This document shows positions 1-12,700 of a stretch of 64,000 bases of DNA, piece by piece. Every line of letters starts with the position of its first letter. The stretch's first letter is position 1. The translations under genes were made by a program, and so were the position numbers. The stretch comes from Epinephelus fuscoguttatus (Eukaryota; Chordata; Actinopteri; Perciformes; Serranidae): positions 33,442,598 to 33,506,597 of the forward strand of contig NC_064770.1 in NCBI RefSeq assembly GCF_011397635.1. The letters run 5' to 3'. The notes beneath the pieces are model-generated. The model saw only the letters and a list, made by a program, of their open reading frames with translations. It did no database searches and was not told the origin of the DNA.

Positions 1-739
1 CACAAGAACAACCATCAGTTCACTTAAATAGAATCCAAGAGCACAAAATCCCTACATACAGAGGGAGAGGAGGGGAAATAAGGAGGGAGCGTCCTGCCGT
101 TTCTCTCCCTCACTCAGGTACAATCACCTGAAGTCAGCAAAAACATGCAGATCTGCAATTATGACCAGAAAGAGCTTAAATCCAGTGTCTCGTTGAGGCT
201 GTCCAAAATCCAATATGCTTTCCTTTGCAGCAACTTTTGGACCAGGTTTCCTCGCCTTGGGTTAGGAGGAATCATCTTTATACTAGTAAATTTCAGAGAG
301 GCAGCAGGGAAATGTGTTATAGTTTCATAGATTAAATTAAGAAGCAGCCCTTGTGTGCCGTGCGTCTACTTATTTGTTATGTTTTTGCTGTGATTCTGTT
401 GCACTGTAGTGAAGTGTTTCAAATATTTTGTTACCCTCAATGATTCAGAAAAGGCTGCATAAGATAGGTGTGCCTAATAAAGTGGCAGCTGGGTGTAGAA
501 ACTGAACACTATTAATTTCACACAGGAGAAAAAGTTCAGTCCAGAAAGATAAATGCTTTCATGGTAATTCAATCTTTACCACTGGGACAGTGTGTTATTT
601 AATATCACAACAGTTACTGTGATGAAAACCTCAGTCAGCTGTAATCTAATCTCAGAACAACAATAGTGATGTAACGCAGTCAGGCTGGAGTAACATCTTT
701 CACCGCTGTTGTCTGACATCTCGTTTACTGACATTTCAG
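1..739. other. Non-coding stretch upstream of first visible GGA1 exon
   Basis: No exon, RNA gene or recognisable element could be supported. The start-codon exon of GGA1 should lie before this point, either in an unseen part of the gene or outside the window, so this is most likely intron 1. The open frames here are short and lack codon structure or homology that I recognise. Confidence 0.5.
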
Positions 740-3700
740 ACAGAGCCACAAACCCACTCAACAGAGACACAGACTGGAGCAGCATCCATGCCTTCTGTGA
801 CCAGCTCAACAATGATTTGGAGGGGTAAGAGGAGGCCATGCTTCATACCTTAATTATGGTCTGGTTAATGCAGATCCAAGGGTATAAATCCTGGAGACCC
901 CAGCTGTGATATTGGACATGTTTTCTAAGTTTTCTCAGTTGAAATTAAAATCATTCAAATCTTTCATCTTTGTTAACTTAGCTGAACTTTGATGCAAATT
1001 AACATGTATTTAATTTGCAACCTGCATGTTAAAACAGTAGACCTTTAGGGCTACTACAGGTCTTACTTAACTCTGCACACTAGGCATGTAAAGACAATTC
1101 ATTCATTCTTTTTAACTGCTTATCCTGTAAGGGAGGCAGGGTTCACCCTGGACAGGTCACCAGACTATCACAGGGCTGACACATAGAGACAGACAACCAT
1201 TCACACTCACATTCACACCTACGGACAATTTAGAGTCACCAGTTACCTGCTTGTCTTTGGACTGTGGGAGGAAGCTGGAGTACCTGGAGAAAACCCACGC
1301 TGACACAGGGAGAACATGCAAACTCCACACAGAGGGGTTCGAAACAGGAACTCTCTTGCTGTGGTTATACAATGCTAACCACTGCACCACCATGCTACCT
1401 GTAAAGATAATAATTATAAAAAACACACACACCAAAGCCACAGTTTCTTTGTAGGTGGGGAAAATTACATTACAAGTTGCCTGTTTGGTGTTTATCATGT
1501 TGGGATTTTCAGCAGCCACTCTCAATTGTTTTAAAAATTATTATGTGGTTGATATCAGTGTTAACGTTAACATTTAAACACTGAAAACACTTTTAAAAAT
1601 CCCACAATATAATTACAGTAATAAGGGAAAAAAATAGGAATGGATATCTTGCTCAGCACTAATTGCAGCACACTTTACAACACTTGCACTTGCTCACTTG
1701 CTGTGGGCACAGCTCTGGACATTGAGTATTGTTTATGACTTGTGTTGCAGACCTCAGCTGGCCACCAGACTCCTGGCTCATAAGATCCAGTCTCCACAGG
1801 AGTGGGAGGCCATGCAGGCCCTGCTGGTGAGTTTAGATCTGAGCCAAGATCCGTCATAATTACCCTCCTCAGTAGTAACTGTTACACTGGGTTTTAAAGC
1901 ATTCTTTCGTGTCTCAGTTTTTCTATTCTTAGGGAGCTTTCAGACCTAGAGTCGTCTCCTTTGGTCCACAGGGAATAATTTGGTTACAAAGTTGTATAAT
2001 TGCCTAGAGTTGGTTCGTGTTCTCACGGCAGCATTTACAAGAGGACCAGATCAAATGCCTTGTGTGAGAAAGCTGCTCTTGATTGGTCAGAATTTCCATG
2101 TGGGAAAAATCCAGGAAGTAAAGCAAACGTTGAAGAAGAGTACACTTGCAAGATAAATGTGACACTTTCTAATGTCACAATGGAGGGACAACTACGCAGG
2201 TTGATTTTAGCGCTGCTCATCGTGGACTATATTGCTGTGATTGTTCATTTTAGTCAAACCATACAGTTTGAAAACGAGGCGCGGCTCCAACTAGAAAACA
2301 ATGTTTTGATGCATTGGATGTGCTGAATGTGCATATTAAGGCAGTACAGGAGGAGGTGCACATTAATAATCCTCCAGGACTGTAACATGCTCATGGTTTG
2401 TTTTTTTTTTCCCAAAATCTTTTTATTAGTTTTTTTTAGTTATAAAAGATACAGTTTGATATACATTTCAATACAGTCCCACCCCACTGCACCACCACGA
2501 GTCCACATTAAAGCACAGGTTCAATAATAAATGTATGTGATTTTAAAAAAAACAACAACACATACACACAAAAATCCGCAAATTAAGTTAACAAAACAAA
2601 CAAAAATATACACAAATAAAAATAAAAGTAAAGGAAAGAGAAGAAGGGGTTATATCAATACATTTAAAATGTCTGAGGCATCTATCTTTTCAACATGATC
2701 TAGCACTGGTTGCCATATAGCATAGAAGTTGAGGGCACAGCCTCTTGTGGCATAGTGGATTTTTTCTAAAGTTAGATGGTGCAGAAGATCCCTGATCTAT
2801 TGATTGAAGGTTGGAGGAGATTTGTCTTTCAATTTAAGCAATGAGTCTTCTAGCCAGTAGCATAGCAAAGGCCATCATGTTTTTGCCATGTCGAGTGGGG
2901 CAGAAATCCTGCGGTGCTTCACCAAATATTGCTATTATGGCAAGAGATTATATGGGTATTCCAAGCAGGTCAGAAAAGAATTTGAATGTAGTTTGCCAAA
3001 ACTCTGTTAATTTTGGGCAGAACCAGAACATGTGTGATAAAGTAGCTGTTGCTGTTCCACAGCGGTCACAGTTAGGGTCAGTATTTGGTGTTATCTTTGC
3101 CAATCTCGCTTTAGACCAATGTAACCTATGTACAGTCTTGAACTGTACTACCTTATGTCTTAAGCAAATTGAAGATGAGTGTATCCTATCTAATGTGGAG
3201 TCCCATATATCCTCAGTAAGTTCTATGCAACATGCTCATGTTTAACCCAAACAATGTGTCATGTGACTGCAGTTGGTTCAGATCCAGGTCGGAACACGTT
3301 TTCACCACAAGCGAACAGCACGTTTGTCGTTTGTAACCGGACCGAGACCACCTCGTCAAGAAGGTCTGGGTCTTCATTTATTCATTTATTTATTTCCTTT
3401 TGACCCCTCCCCGGGGTATAAGGGACAAACAAAAATAGCAATAACAAATCAAAGCAGGCGGCAACCAATGTACAACAAAATAAATAACAGAATTAGTGAA
3501 CATACATACAAGTCTTTGAAGAGAAGAAAAACAAATCGAGAAACTACTCAGGATTTTCTTTAAAAGTTTCAACAAATTTGACAAAACCTTTACTTTTTGA
3601 GACGACATTAACTTTTGAAACTTGTAAATATTTGGATTTACTCTATAGAACTGTCCGACAAACTCTGGTTGTTTTGGTGCGCACCTGAGTGTGATTGCTG

Positions 3701-6700
3701 TGTTCACACCTGCCCAAACGAACCACACTGAGGGGGCAAACAAACTTGCGTTCGATTGAAGTGAATCAAACAGGACAGGTGTGAAAGCACCCTCAGACTC
3801 TATCTAAAAAGTGAGGTAGAAAATCACAAGAGACTAAAGATAACTTTTGGCAGATTTCATCCACACATTTTCTAGGGGCTCCCAGAAATCCATACACATC
3901 AAACCCTTAATCAGACAAATGTAGTAGAGCATTGGTTCCCAAGTGGTGGGTCGTGGTCCAAAAGTGGGCCCCGGGTCCATTTTGGATGAGCCGCAAGTGA
4001 CTCAAGAATGTGTCAAGTTTGTAAAAAACAAATTTTACTTTGGAGTACAGTGAATTCCCAGCACAGAGCTTTCTTTTTTTTGGAGTGCCATTTCCTGCTG
4101 TAGACTTTGTGACTTTCGGACAGCTACTCAACAGAGACAGCAAACTAGCTCGCCAGCATGGCCAAATGCAAGTGTGACACTGAATAGATTAAAGTGTTTG
4201 GACTTGGAACTAATGACTAAGAATAAATCTGGACACTGTGGCTAGACCAGTTGGGAACCACTGCAGTAGAGGATGTTAGATTTTTAAATGAATCTGTGTT
4301 CCCACTTATGTTCTCAAGAATATATAGTAACGCAACAGAAACTGACCTAAATTTACCTCGACTGTTTGTCTAAATATGTAATATATAGTTAGAAGAAGCA
4401 TACTTTTTAGAGCATGGTGTTCAGTTTCTGTTTCATTTTTACTTGTATTTATTCTCTAGGTCCTGGAGACGTGTATGAAAAGCTGTGGAAAAAGGTTTCA
4501 CAGCGAAGTGGGCAAGTTCCGTTTTCTCAATGAACTCATCAAAGTAGTTTCTCCAAAGGTAAGATTGTCTGAGTGCATCTGTGTTTTACAGACTGCTTTT
4601 TTTCTGTTGTATGTGAATCACTTATTTGTTGCTCTCATTCCCCCACTCAGTACCTAGGCTCACGCTCACCAGAGCCAGTAAAAAAGAAGGTTTTGGAGTT
4701 GATATATAGCTGGACGCTGGGGTTACCTGATGAAGCCAAGATCTCAGATGCCTATCAGATGCTGAAGAAACAAGGCAAGAGGCCATTTGATTAATTGTAA
4801 TATTATAACTTCTTAGGGTTGCAGCTTAAGTCTGTTTTTAAGATTAAATTGGATAAAATTCTTTACATATTAACAAATGCCATCTTGTTGATATTCTGCA
4901 TTTTTAAATCAGGTATTATTAAACAAGACCCAGAGCTGCCACCTGACAAACTACTGAACCTTCCCCCACCCAGACCCAAGAATGCCATTTTTGAGGATGA
5001 GGAGAAGTCAAAAGTAAGGACAAATATGACCTGAGTCACTGTGCATGCTGTCTTTTGATCATCATTATTCTCGTCTCCCGTTTGGGATTTGTGAAACCTG
5101 TTCACTCATGCCTCGCCATGTGAACTCTGCTTTGTCAGATGTTGTCTCGCCTGTTGAATAGCTCGCACCCTGAGGACCTGAAAGCTGCGAACAAACTCAT
5201 CAAGGAAATGGTCCAAGAGGTAAACCTGTTTCCTTCTCCTTCCTGCTCCTTTTATAAATCACACTTTCCTGTTATACATTAACTGCACCTCCACTTTTTA
5301 GCGCTGCAGATATATGGTCTTGTGTGAGATTTGTAAGGAAAGGAGTAAAATACCAGAGTGCTGCACTCCTGAAAGAAACATTAACTGAATGAGGAAATGG
5401 GTTGGTTGCCCTCGGGGGGTTTGTGTGTCACTGGCAGAGTGATTCAGCAGGAGTGCAGAGTAAAATTGTCCTGATTTCAGGGGTTATAGGAACTGCTCTT
5501 TGCTCTCCCCAGACTTTTATAATGGCCTCTGCCTGACCTTGCTGTACTTCCCCATTCATGCTATATTTTTGTATTTCCATTATTTGTACCTGCAGCTTGC
5601 TTCATGTAACATCATTAACTTACATGTGCACGTGTTTATGGCCACACCATTCATGTTGCAGGATCAAAAGCGAGCAGAGAAGGTGTCGAAGCGTGTGAAC
5701 GCCATTCAGGAGGTGAAGGAGAGCGTCAGTCTGCTGACTCAGCTCCTGCAGGACTATGACAGCAGCACCAACAATCAGAGCAATGCTGAGCTCATTCAGG
5801 TGAGCCGAGAGATGCTTTTAATCACAGGGAAAGTGTTCAGTGTATACACAATGGTAACTGTAGTGGAAAGGAAACTTGATATCAGATATTTAGTATAATG
5901 TGTGTTTTGTGCTGTCAGGACCTGTACCAGCGCTGTGAGAAAATGAGACCTACACTGTTCAGACTGGCAAGTGATACGGAGGACAATGACGAAGCTCTGG
6001 GTGAGTAGTATTGTTCCTTCATCTGCCGTTAAATATCACAATAAAAGGAATGATCTCTCCTTGTTTATTTGCTGCAGAAATGTTTTTAGCTCTATTAGTC
6101 CTCGCCAGGCAGAGCAAAAGACAATCTCACAAGGTTAATGTGTTGCATCATTCAACTGTCTAGGAGCCAGAAGATTTGTGACTACAAATGTGTACATAGA
6201 AATATGCGTATGCATTCTTTTCTTCAGATTTATAAAGCCATGTGCACACTTGATTCTGTTCTATAAATCTTGATCATTGTGGAGCTGAGTGCATGTGCAT
6301 GAGTCTTATTTCCACACCCAGAGTTCGCCATAAATAAATGTAGAAACTATGGCTGCCCCTGACTAAGAATGTTCGCAGTCGACCAATAGTCGTCATTTAG
6401 GGCCGACCATTTGCCTGCATGTTTACGATATTACTGTAATTATTTAATGATATATTTTGGTGGTTTGAGTTGAAGGTGTGAGAAAGAATAGTATCAGTAA
6501 CATTGTTAACACTGTGCTACATTACAGAGAAATACAAAACCGTACTAATGAACCTTCATTAATATAGGCCTATATTTTATCTACAAGTGCACGTCACACA
6601 CTGAGCGAGCCGCCTGTTAATGACGCTGTGGGCTAATGGGCATGTAGCTACTTCCATGTTTCAGATGATACGTCATGTTTGTAGTCGACCAATGAAGATG

Positions 6701-9700
6701 AGTTTACATATCACCTTGGGTTTGTCCTTCACCTTCTCAAAATGATCCCACACTTTGGATTTCCTGCCCGACATGTTATTAACTAGCCTGTGGAATAACC
6801 GCAGGTACCAGCCCTGGAAATGAACCTGACTCCTGTCTGACTGCTGAGCGTGGACACTTCCTGTGTCTGTCCTTTCAAATTAAAGTCACACATGGTCCAG
6901 TCATATAGGTTTGGATTTATTTTGACAAGGCGCAGCTACTACTAGAGTTTCAGGTTCATTTTTTTTAGGGGCCGTGTACATCCTGCATCTTTAACCACCT
7001 GGAAACTAGTGATGGTGAAATCGAAGCTTCATGAAGCATTGAACCACTTTGACACACCTGCTTCAAGAATGACACACTGCTTCGAAGCATTTCATACAGT
7101 CAGAAGAGTGACATCTGCTGGCTGTGTGTCAGAACTGCATCTAAGTGAAAGACCATTGGGACTGCCTGTAACGAGGCCTCGCTCCCGGTAGTCACGTGAT
7201 TGTGGGCGTGCCGAAGCAGGGATCGAAACACTGCCTCGGAACACTTGCGCTTCAATAGATCGACACTGTGTCGAGCAAACTGGCTCGAGCGTAACATCAC
7301 TACTGGAAACTGGCCGCTCGTCTTGTGCCTTTTTTGTGCTAGCTTTCAAGACCATGGTGGCAGGTTGTGTCTGAAGTTGCTAAACAACCTTAACAAGCAC
7401 CATATAGCCTATTTACTGTCTGTGGGACAAGCTCTGGGTAGCCCTGCACTAAGATGATCCGTATTTATCAGACTGAATATTTACAGAAGAAGGGAAAGAT
7501 ATCTGTCGGCTGTGATTGGTTTGTAACCTGACTCCTGTCTGACTGCTGAGTATGGCCACTTCCTGTGTCTGTCCTTTCAAATTAAGGTTTTGATATATTT
7601 TGACAAGGTGCAGCTCCGAATAGAGTTTCAAGTTTTCACGTGTTGTGTTTATTTCTGCAACGAAGCAACCAATGAAATCTTGCTGACTAATAACCTTTCA
7701 GCTTGATTAACATTTGGTCAGCTATTAGGGGGCAGCCTGAGTAGAAATGCCATTAAACGTACATTTGCATTACAATACTTGTTCCCCTTCATCACTTAAT
7801 AATCCTGTCAATAAGGAATATGGTAAAAAAAAAAAAAAAAAAGGTGCAGTTTTACCAACTGCATCGCAACAGTGTCAGAGCAGCTATCATATGCACGGCT
7901 GTGGCAATTTGTAGCATCTGAGCAACTCATTCATCATTTCTGCAAACCATCATCGCAAGAAAATCTCAGTCATCATTACTGTTAAACGTCGCGAAGGTGA
8001 TCAATGAGTCATTCATCGCGCTCATGTTGAAAATGACTTCACAAAGTGCTTCACATGATAAAATTAAACGATCACTTACAGGAAGATAAATGTTATGATG
8101 TGATGGCAGTCATCACTCATGAATAATTTAATATTAACTTCATAAATGTAGCTTTGATTTACATTTTACAGAGCACTGTGTAGCTTGTAAAAATAACACA
8201 ATTAGTGAACTTGGCAGGCAACCTAAAAACAATATTATCCATCTGTCAACTTGTATTTAATCTCATCCATATCAAATCACCCACAGCTATCTCAGGTAGA
8301 ATTATCTGTGCCTGGTCTGAAGAATGCGACAGGTGCACATGTCCTTACCGGACATTCTTCCTTTATAAAAACCGGTTTATGTGTGGGGAAAAGGCGTACA
8401 CATGTTTTTTTGTGCATGCACAGTTTCTGCATGGCCCTTGGTGTTTTCTATCTGAGAGGCCTCCAACAGGACACTGAAGTCAGGCTTCCTTGTTCTCCCA
8501 AAGTTGTGCCTGATAAGAGCACCAGAGACACGCCCGCAATACAAATATAGAATAATAGGAGCTGATCGTTGAAAGCTGATGCCAGTCAGTGTGAACGTAT
8601 TATTACCACACAACACACTGCTCTTACAAACACATTAAGTGTCTAGATAGATAGATAAATAGATACGTGCTCTGATCCACCAGTTTATAAACAGTCTTTT
8701 TAGGCTCTCGTCCACACTGCTGCCCAGAAGGAGAGGCATCACTTATGAATGTTGTCGTAATGTTTCGCACGTCTTTCCACAGCTGAGATCCTGCAGGCCA
8801 ACGACAGCCTGACTCAGGTCATCAACCAGTACAAACAGCAGGTGAAGGGGGAGATCGTAAACGGCAACAACACATTAAACACACAGAAACAAACAGGTGG
8901 GTGAAGCTCTGAGCACAGACATACAAACAGAGTGCTCAGTAGATTTTTTTTTAGAGTCGATCTATAAAAATGTTTAATGCAGAAACGTTTATAGAGTCAG
9001 ATGTTCCTGTTTTTTGTTTTCGTCTGTTTGATATGAACAGGAGGAGGGACGGCGCTGCTAGATCTGACAGGACTTGACACATCACCACAGTCGCCTCCGT
9101 CATTCCCAGAGTTCCCCACTCCAACAGACAGCCTCAACGCCCCCTCGCAAGAGATGGGGATCAGTCTCCTTGACGACGAGCTCATGTCACTCGGTAACAG
9201 TGTGTCACTACATAAAAGATGTTTGCAGGATATCGATTGTGATGGTGTGGAGCTCTCTAGTTGAAACACAGTCCTAAATAGTGCCACCGCTTTGTGTACC
9301 GGCAGGTTTAAGTGAAGGAACACACACTTCAAACCCTCCGTCACAGCCTGAAGACTCCACAGCCTGGGACTCCTTCCAGGTGAGGGGAGGGATTATTACT
9401 GTTACTGACGTCATTTGTCTAAAATTGCTTCTTCTTAAAAATTCGTCACTCTTAAAACAGCTCCACTATAATCGACCAGACATCTGTGCCGTTAATTTTC
9501 TCATTCACTTTCTACTTCCAGTCCTCTGACAGCATAGACGCAGACGTCCCAGCAGCACCCAGCCTCCTCCTGAGTCCAGACCCAGCCTCCAGCTCTCAGC
9601 CCCTCTCGTCTGGCTCCACCCCTGGAAACTCTGCCCTGGACGAGCTGGACCTGCTGGGGAAGACGCTGATGCAGCAGTCCCTGCCTCCAGAGGGCCTGCA

Positions 9701-12700
9701 AGTCAAATGGTATTTATAACACTATTAACACCGTCACATCACTGTGGGAATCTGCCTTACGTAAGCTCAAATATTTTGTAAGATTAAGCCAGGTACGGTT
9801 GTCTACTTGGTATACAGTACAGGCCAAAAGTTTGGACACACCTTCTCATTCAATGCGTTTTCTTTATTTTCATGACTATTTACATTGTAGATTCTCACTG
9901 AAGGCATCAAAACTATGAATGAACACATGTGGAGTTATGTACTTAACAAAAAAAGGTGAAATAACTGAAAACATGTTTTATATTCTAGTTTCTTCAAAAT
10001 AGCCACCCTTTGCTCTGATTACTGCTTTGCACACTCTTGGCATCCTCTCCATGAGCTTCAAGAGGTAGTCACCTGAAATGGTTTCCACTTCACAGGTGTG
10101 CCTTATCAGGGTTAATTAGTGCAATTTCTTGCTTTATCAATGGGGTTGGGACCATCAGTTGTGTTGTGCAGAAGTCAGGTTAATACACAGCCGACAGCCC
10201 TATTGGACAACTGTTAAAATTCATATTATGGCAAGAACCAATCAGCTAACTAAAGAAAAACGAGTGGCCATCATTACTTTAAGAAATGAAGGTCAGTCAG
10301 TCCGGAAAATTGCAAAAACTTTAAATGTGTCCCCAAGTGGAGTCGCAAAAACCATCAAGCGCTACAACGAAACTGGCACACATGAGGACCGACCCAGGAA
10401 AGGAAGACCAAGAGTCAACTCTGCTTCTGAGGATAAGTTCATCCGAGTCACCAGCCTCAGAAATTGCAAGTTAACAGCAGCTCAGATCAGAGAGCAGATG
10501 AATGCCACACAGAGTTCTAGCAGCAGACCCATCTCTAGAACAACTGTTAAGAGGAGACTGCGCGAATCAGGCCTTCATGGTCAAATGGCTGCTAGGAAAC
10601 CACTGCTAAGGAGAGGCAACAAGCAGGAGAGATTTGTTTGGGCCAAGAAACACAAGGAATGGACATTAGACCAGTGGAAATCTGTGCTTTGGTCTGATGA
10701 GTCCAAATTTGAGATCTTTGGTTCCAACCGCCGTGTCTTTATGAGACGCAGAAAAGGTGAACGGATGGATTCCACATGCCTGGTTCCCACTGTGAAGCAT
10801 GGAGGAGGAGGTGTGATGGTGTGGGGGTGTTTTGCTGGTGACACTGTTGGGGATTTATTCAAAATTGAAGGCACACTGAACCAGCATGGCTACCACAGCA
10901 TCCTGCAGCGACATGCCATCCCATCCGGTTTGCGTTTAGTTGGACCATCATTTATTTTTCAACAGGACAATGACCCCAAACACACCTCCAGGCTGTGTAA
11001 GGGCTATTTGACCAAGAAGGAGAGTGATGGAGTGCTGCGGCAGATGACCTGGCCTCCACAGTCACCGGACCTGAACCCAATCGAGATGGTTTGGGGTGAG
11101 CTGGACCGCAGAGTGAAGGCAAAGGGGCCAACAAGTGCTAAACACCTCTGGGAACTCCTTCAAGACTGTTGGAAAACCATTTCAGGTGACTACCTCTTGA
11201 AGCTCATGGAGAGAATGCCAAGAGTGTGCAAAGCAGTAATCAGAGCAAAGGGTGGCTATTTTGAAGAAACTAGAATATAAAACATGTTTTCAGTTATTTC
11301 ACCTTTTTTTGTTAAGTACATAACTCCACATGTGTTCATTCATAGTTTTGATGCCTTCAGTGAGAATCTACAATGTAAATAGTCATGAAAATAAAGAAAA
11401 CGCATTGAATGAGAAGGTGTGTCCAAACTTTTGGCCTGTACTGTAGATCTGTAGTAAGTAGATTAGTGCAGTAGCAGCCACTGTTGGTAGGATTTCGGTC
11501 TAGTTTTCAAACATCAGACACTCCTAGAAAATAACCACTGTCACTTTTCTAATTTCCTAAAATCGTCCCCACCAATTTCATATACTGTGTATGCCTTTAA
11601 ATTGTAGTGTTGATTTATCCCTAATTAAACAATACAATGCATATATTTGCCGCTGTGATCAAGAGAAAATGCAAAGACAGATTTTATTCCCCTGTTTGAA
11701 AACATGCAGCTGCATAACAATTATAAAATACTCGTTGGCGCCAGGCTTTCTGTGAAGTGCTGTAAAGTTTAGTTGATTCAAAACACACATTAAACACACA
11801 TTAAACATGGCTTAATAGAGACAATTACAAACACAAGTACACAAATCAGCTTCACTATAACTCGCAGCAGTCGCAGATAAACACTTGTCTTTATCTGGTC
11901 ACATTTTCCCCACAAATACAACATGGTAATGTTATTAGCACAAGCCTATGGCATTTTACATTGTATAAATTAGCCTAGCGGCTAGCAGACTTTTCCTCAA
12001 TTTATATAAAACCAGGGACAACAGCAACATGTAACAAAGATAACGTTGCAAAGTTCGGTTCCATTACAACTCACAAGATTCACCGACAAAACAACTGTCT
12101 TATACTAAACATGTTTTCCAAACAAATATAACATGCTAACGTTATTAGCACAAGCCTATGGCATTTTACATTGTATAAATTAGCCTAGCAACGAGCGGAG
12201 ATTTCCTCTGCTCATATGAAGCCAGGATAAATCACACACAAGCCTTAAAATGTTATTTTTGTGGAGGCTTTATTGTCTTCACAATTTATTGTTTCTTATC
12301 TGTGAAATTAAAGTAAATAAAAGCTTCGTTTCCACTGAGGGAAATGGTTTCAACTTACAAAGACAGACGTGTCGTTAGATTTTTGGGGAGGTGCACGTCA
12401 GGCTAAAGCTCAAAACAGTGTTGCTGGAGAACTTGTGAATGAGTGAGTGGGGCGGAGCTGTGAGGAGAGTGTGAGAGGAGAGATGCATACTGATGCGCGT
12501 CATGTAACGCAAGTTGACCCTATATCGATATTAACGGTGTTGTCTACATTTATATCTTGCCTTAAAGTATATTGATATATCGTACATAGTCGTTCTATCA
12601 CCCAGCCCTACTGCAGTTCAGTTCAGCATGTGGGGAGTGTGTGAGTGTGTGAGGTATGGCTGAGGAGGACTACTGTGTTGAAGGATAAGTTAGGCGAGGG

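Larger units (their letters stand above)
1931..3793 (+). mobile_element. TIR element family A, copy 1 (with two retroposon insertions)
   Basis: The ends are inverted: 'gggagctttcagacct' at 1932 and 'aggtgtgaaagcaccc' ending near 3793. Internal sequence 1990-2395 and 3241-3369 is repeated in reverse orientation at 34455-35175 and 43852-44575. Copy 3 is preceded by TTAA and followed by TTAC, suggesting a TTAA-target DNA transposon. No transposase was found, so it is non-autonomous. The core carries a 108-codon open frame shared with copy 3, probably fortuitous. Two later insertions (2396-3240 and 3370-3668) split this copy. Confidence 0.75.
9815..11443 (+). mobile_element. Tc1/mariner transposon copy 1, intact
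   Basis: A 1629-bp element bounded by CAGTACAGGCC...GGCCTGTACTG and flanked by TA on both sides (9813-9814, 11444-11445). It carries one uninterrupted transposase ORF. The inverted repeats are very long, about 270 bp. It lies in GGA1 intron 9710-14161 in the same orientation as the gene. A second copy is at 57324-58950. Confidence 0.97.

Noticed and set aside
1320-1360. Possible tRNA-like B box (ggttcgaaac) in the RTE-like repeat
   Set aside because: No A box at the right spacing and no cloverleaf; part of a LINE 3' end.
2000-2326. 108-codon open frame, repeated at 44177-44503
   Set aside because: It lies within a non-autonomous TIR element, has no homology that I know, and its persistence is explained by the low divergence of the copies. 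Kept only as a finding about the repeat, not as a gene.
10581-10874. Minus-strand open frames within both Tc1 elements (also 58090-58383)
   Set aside because: Shadows of the transposase gene.
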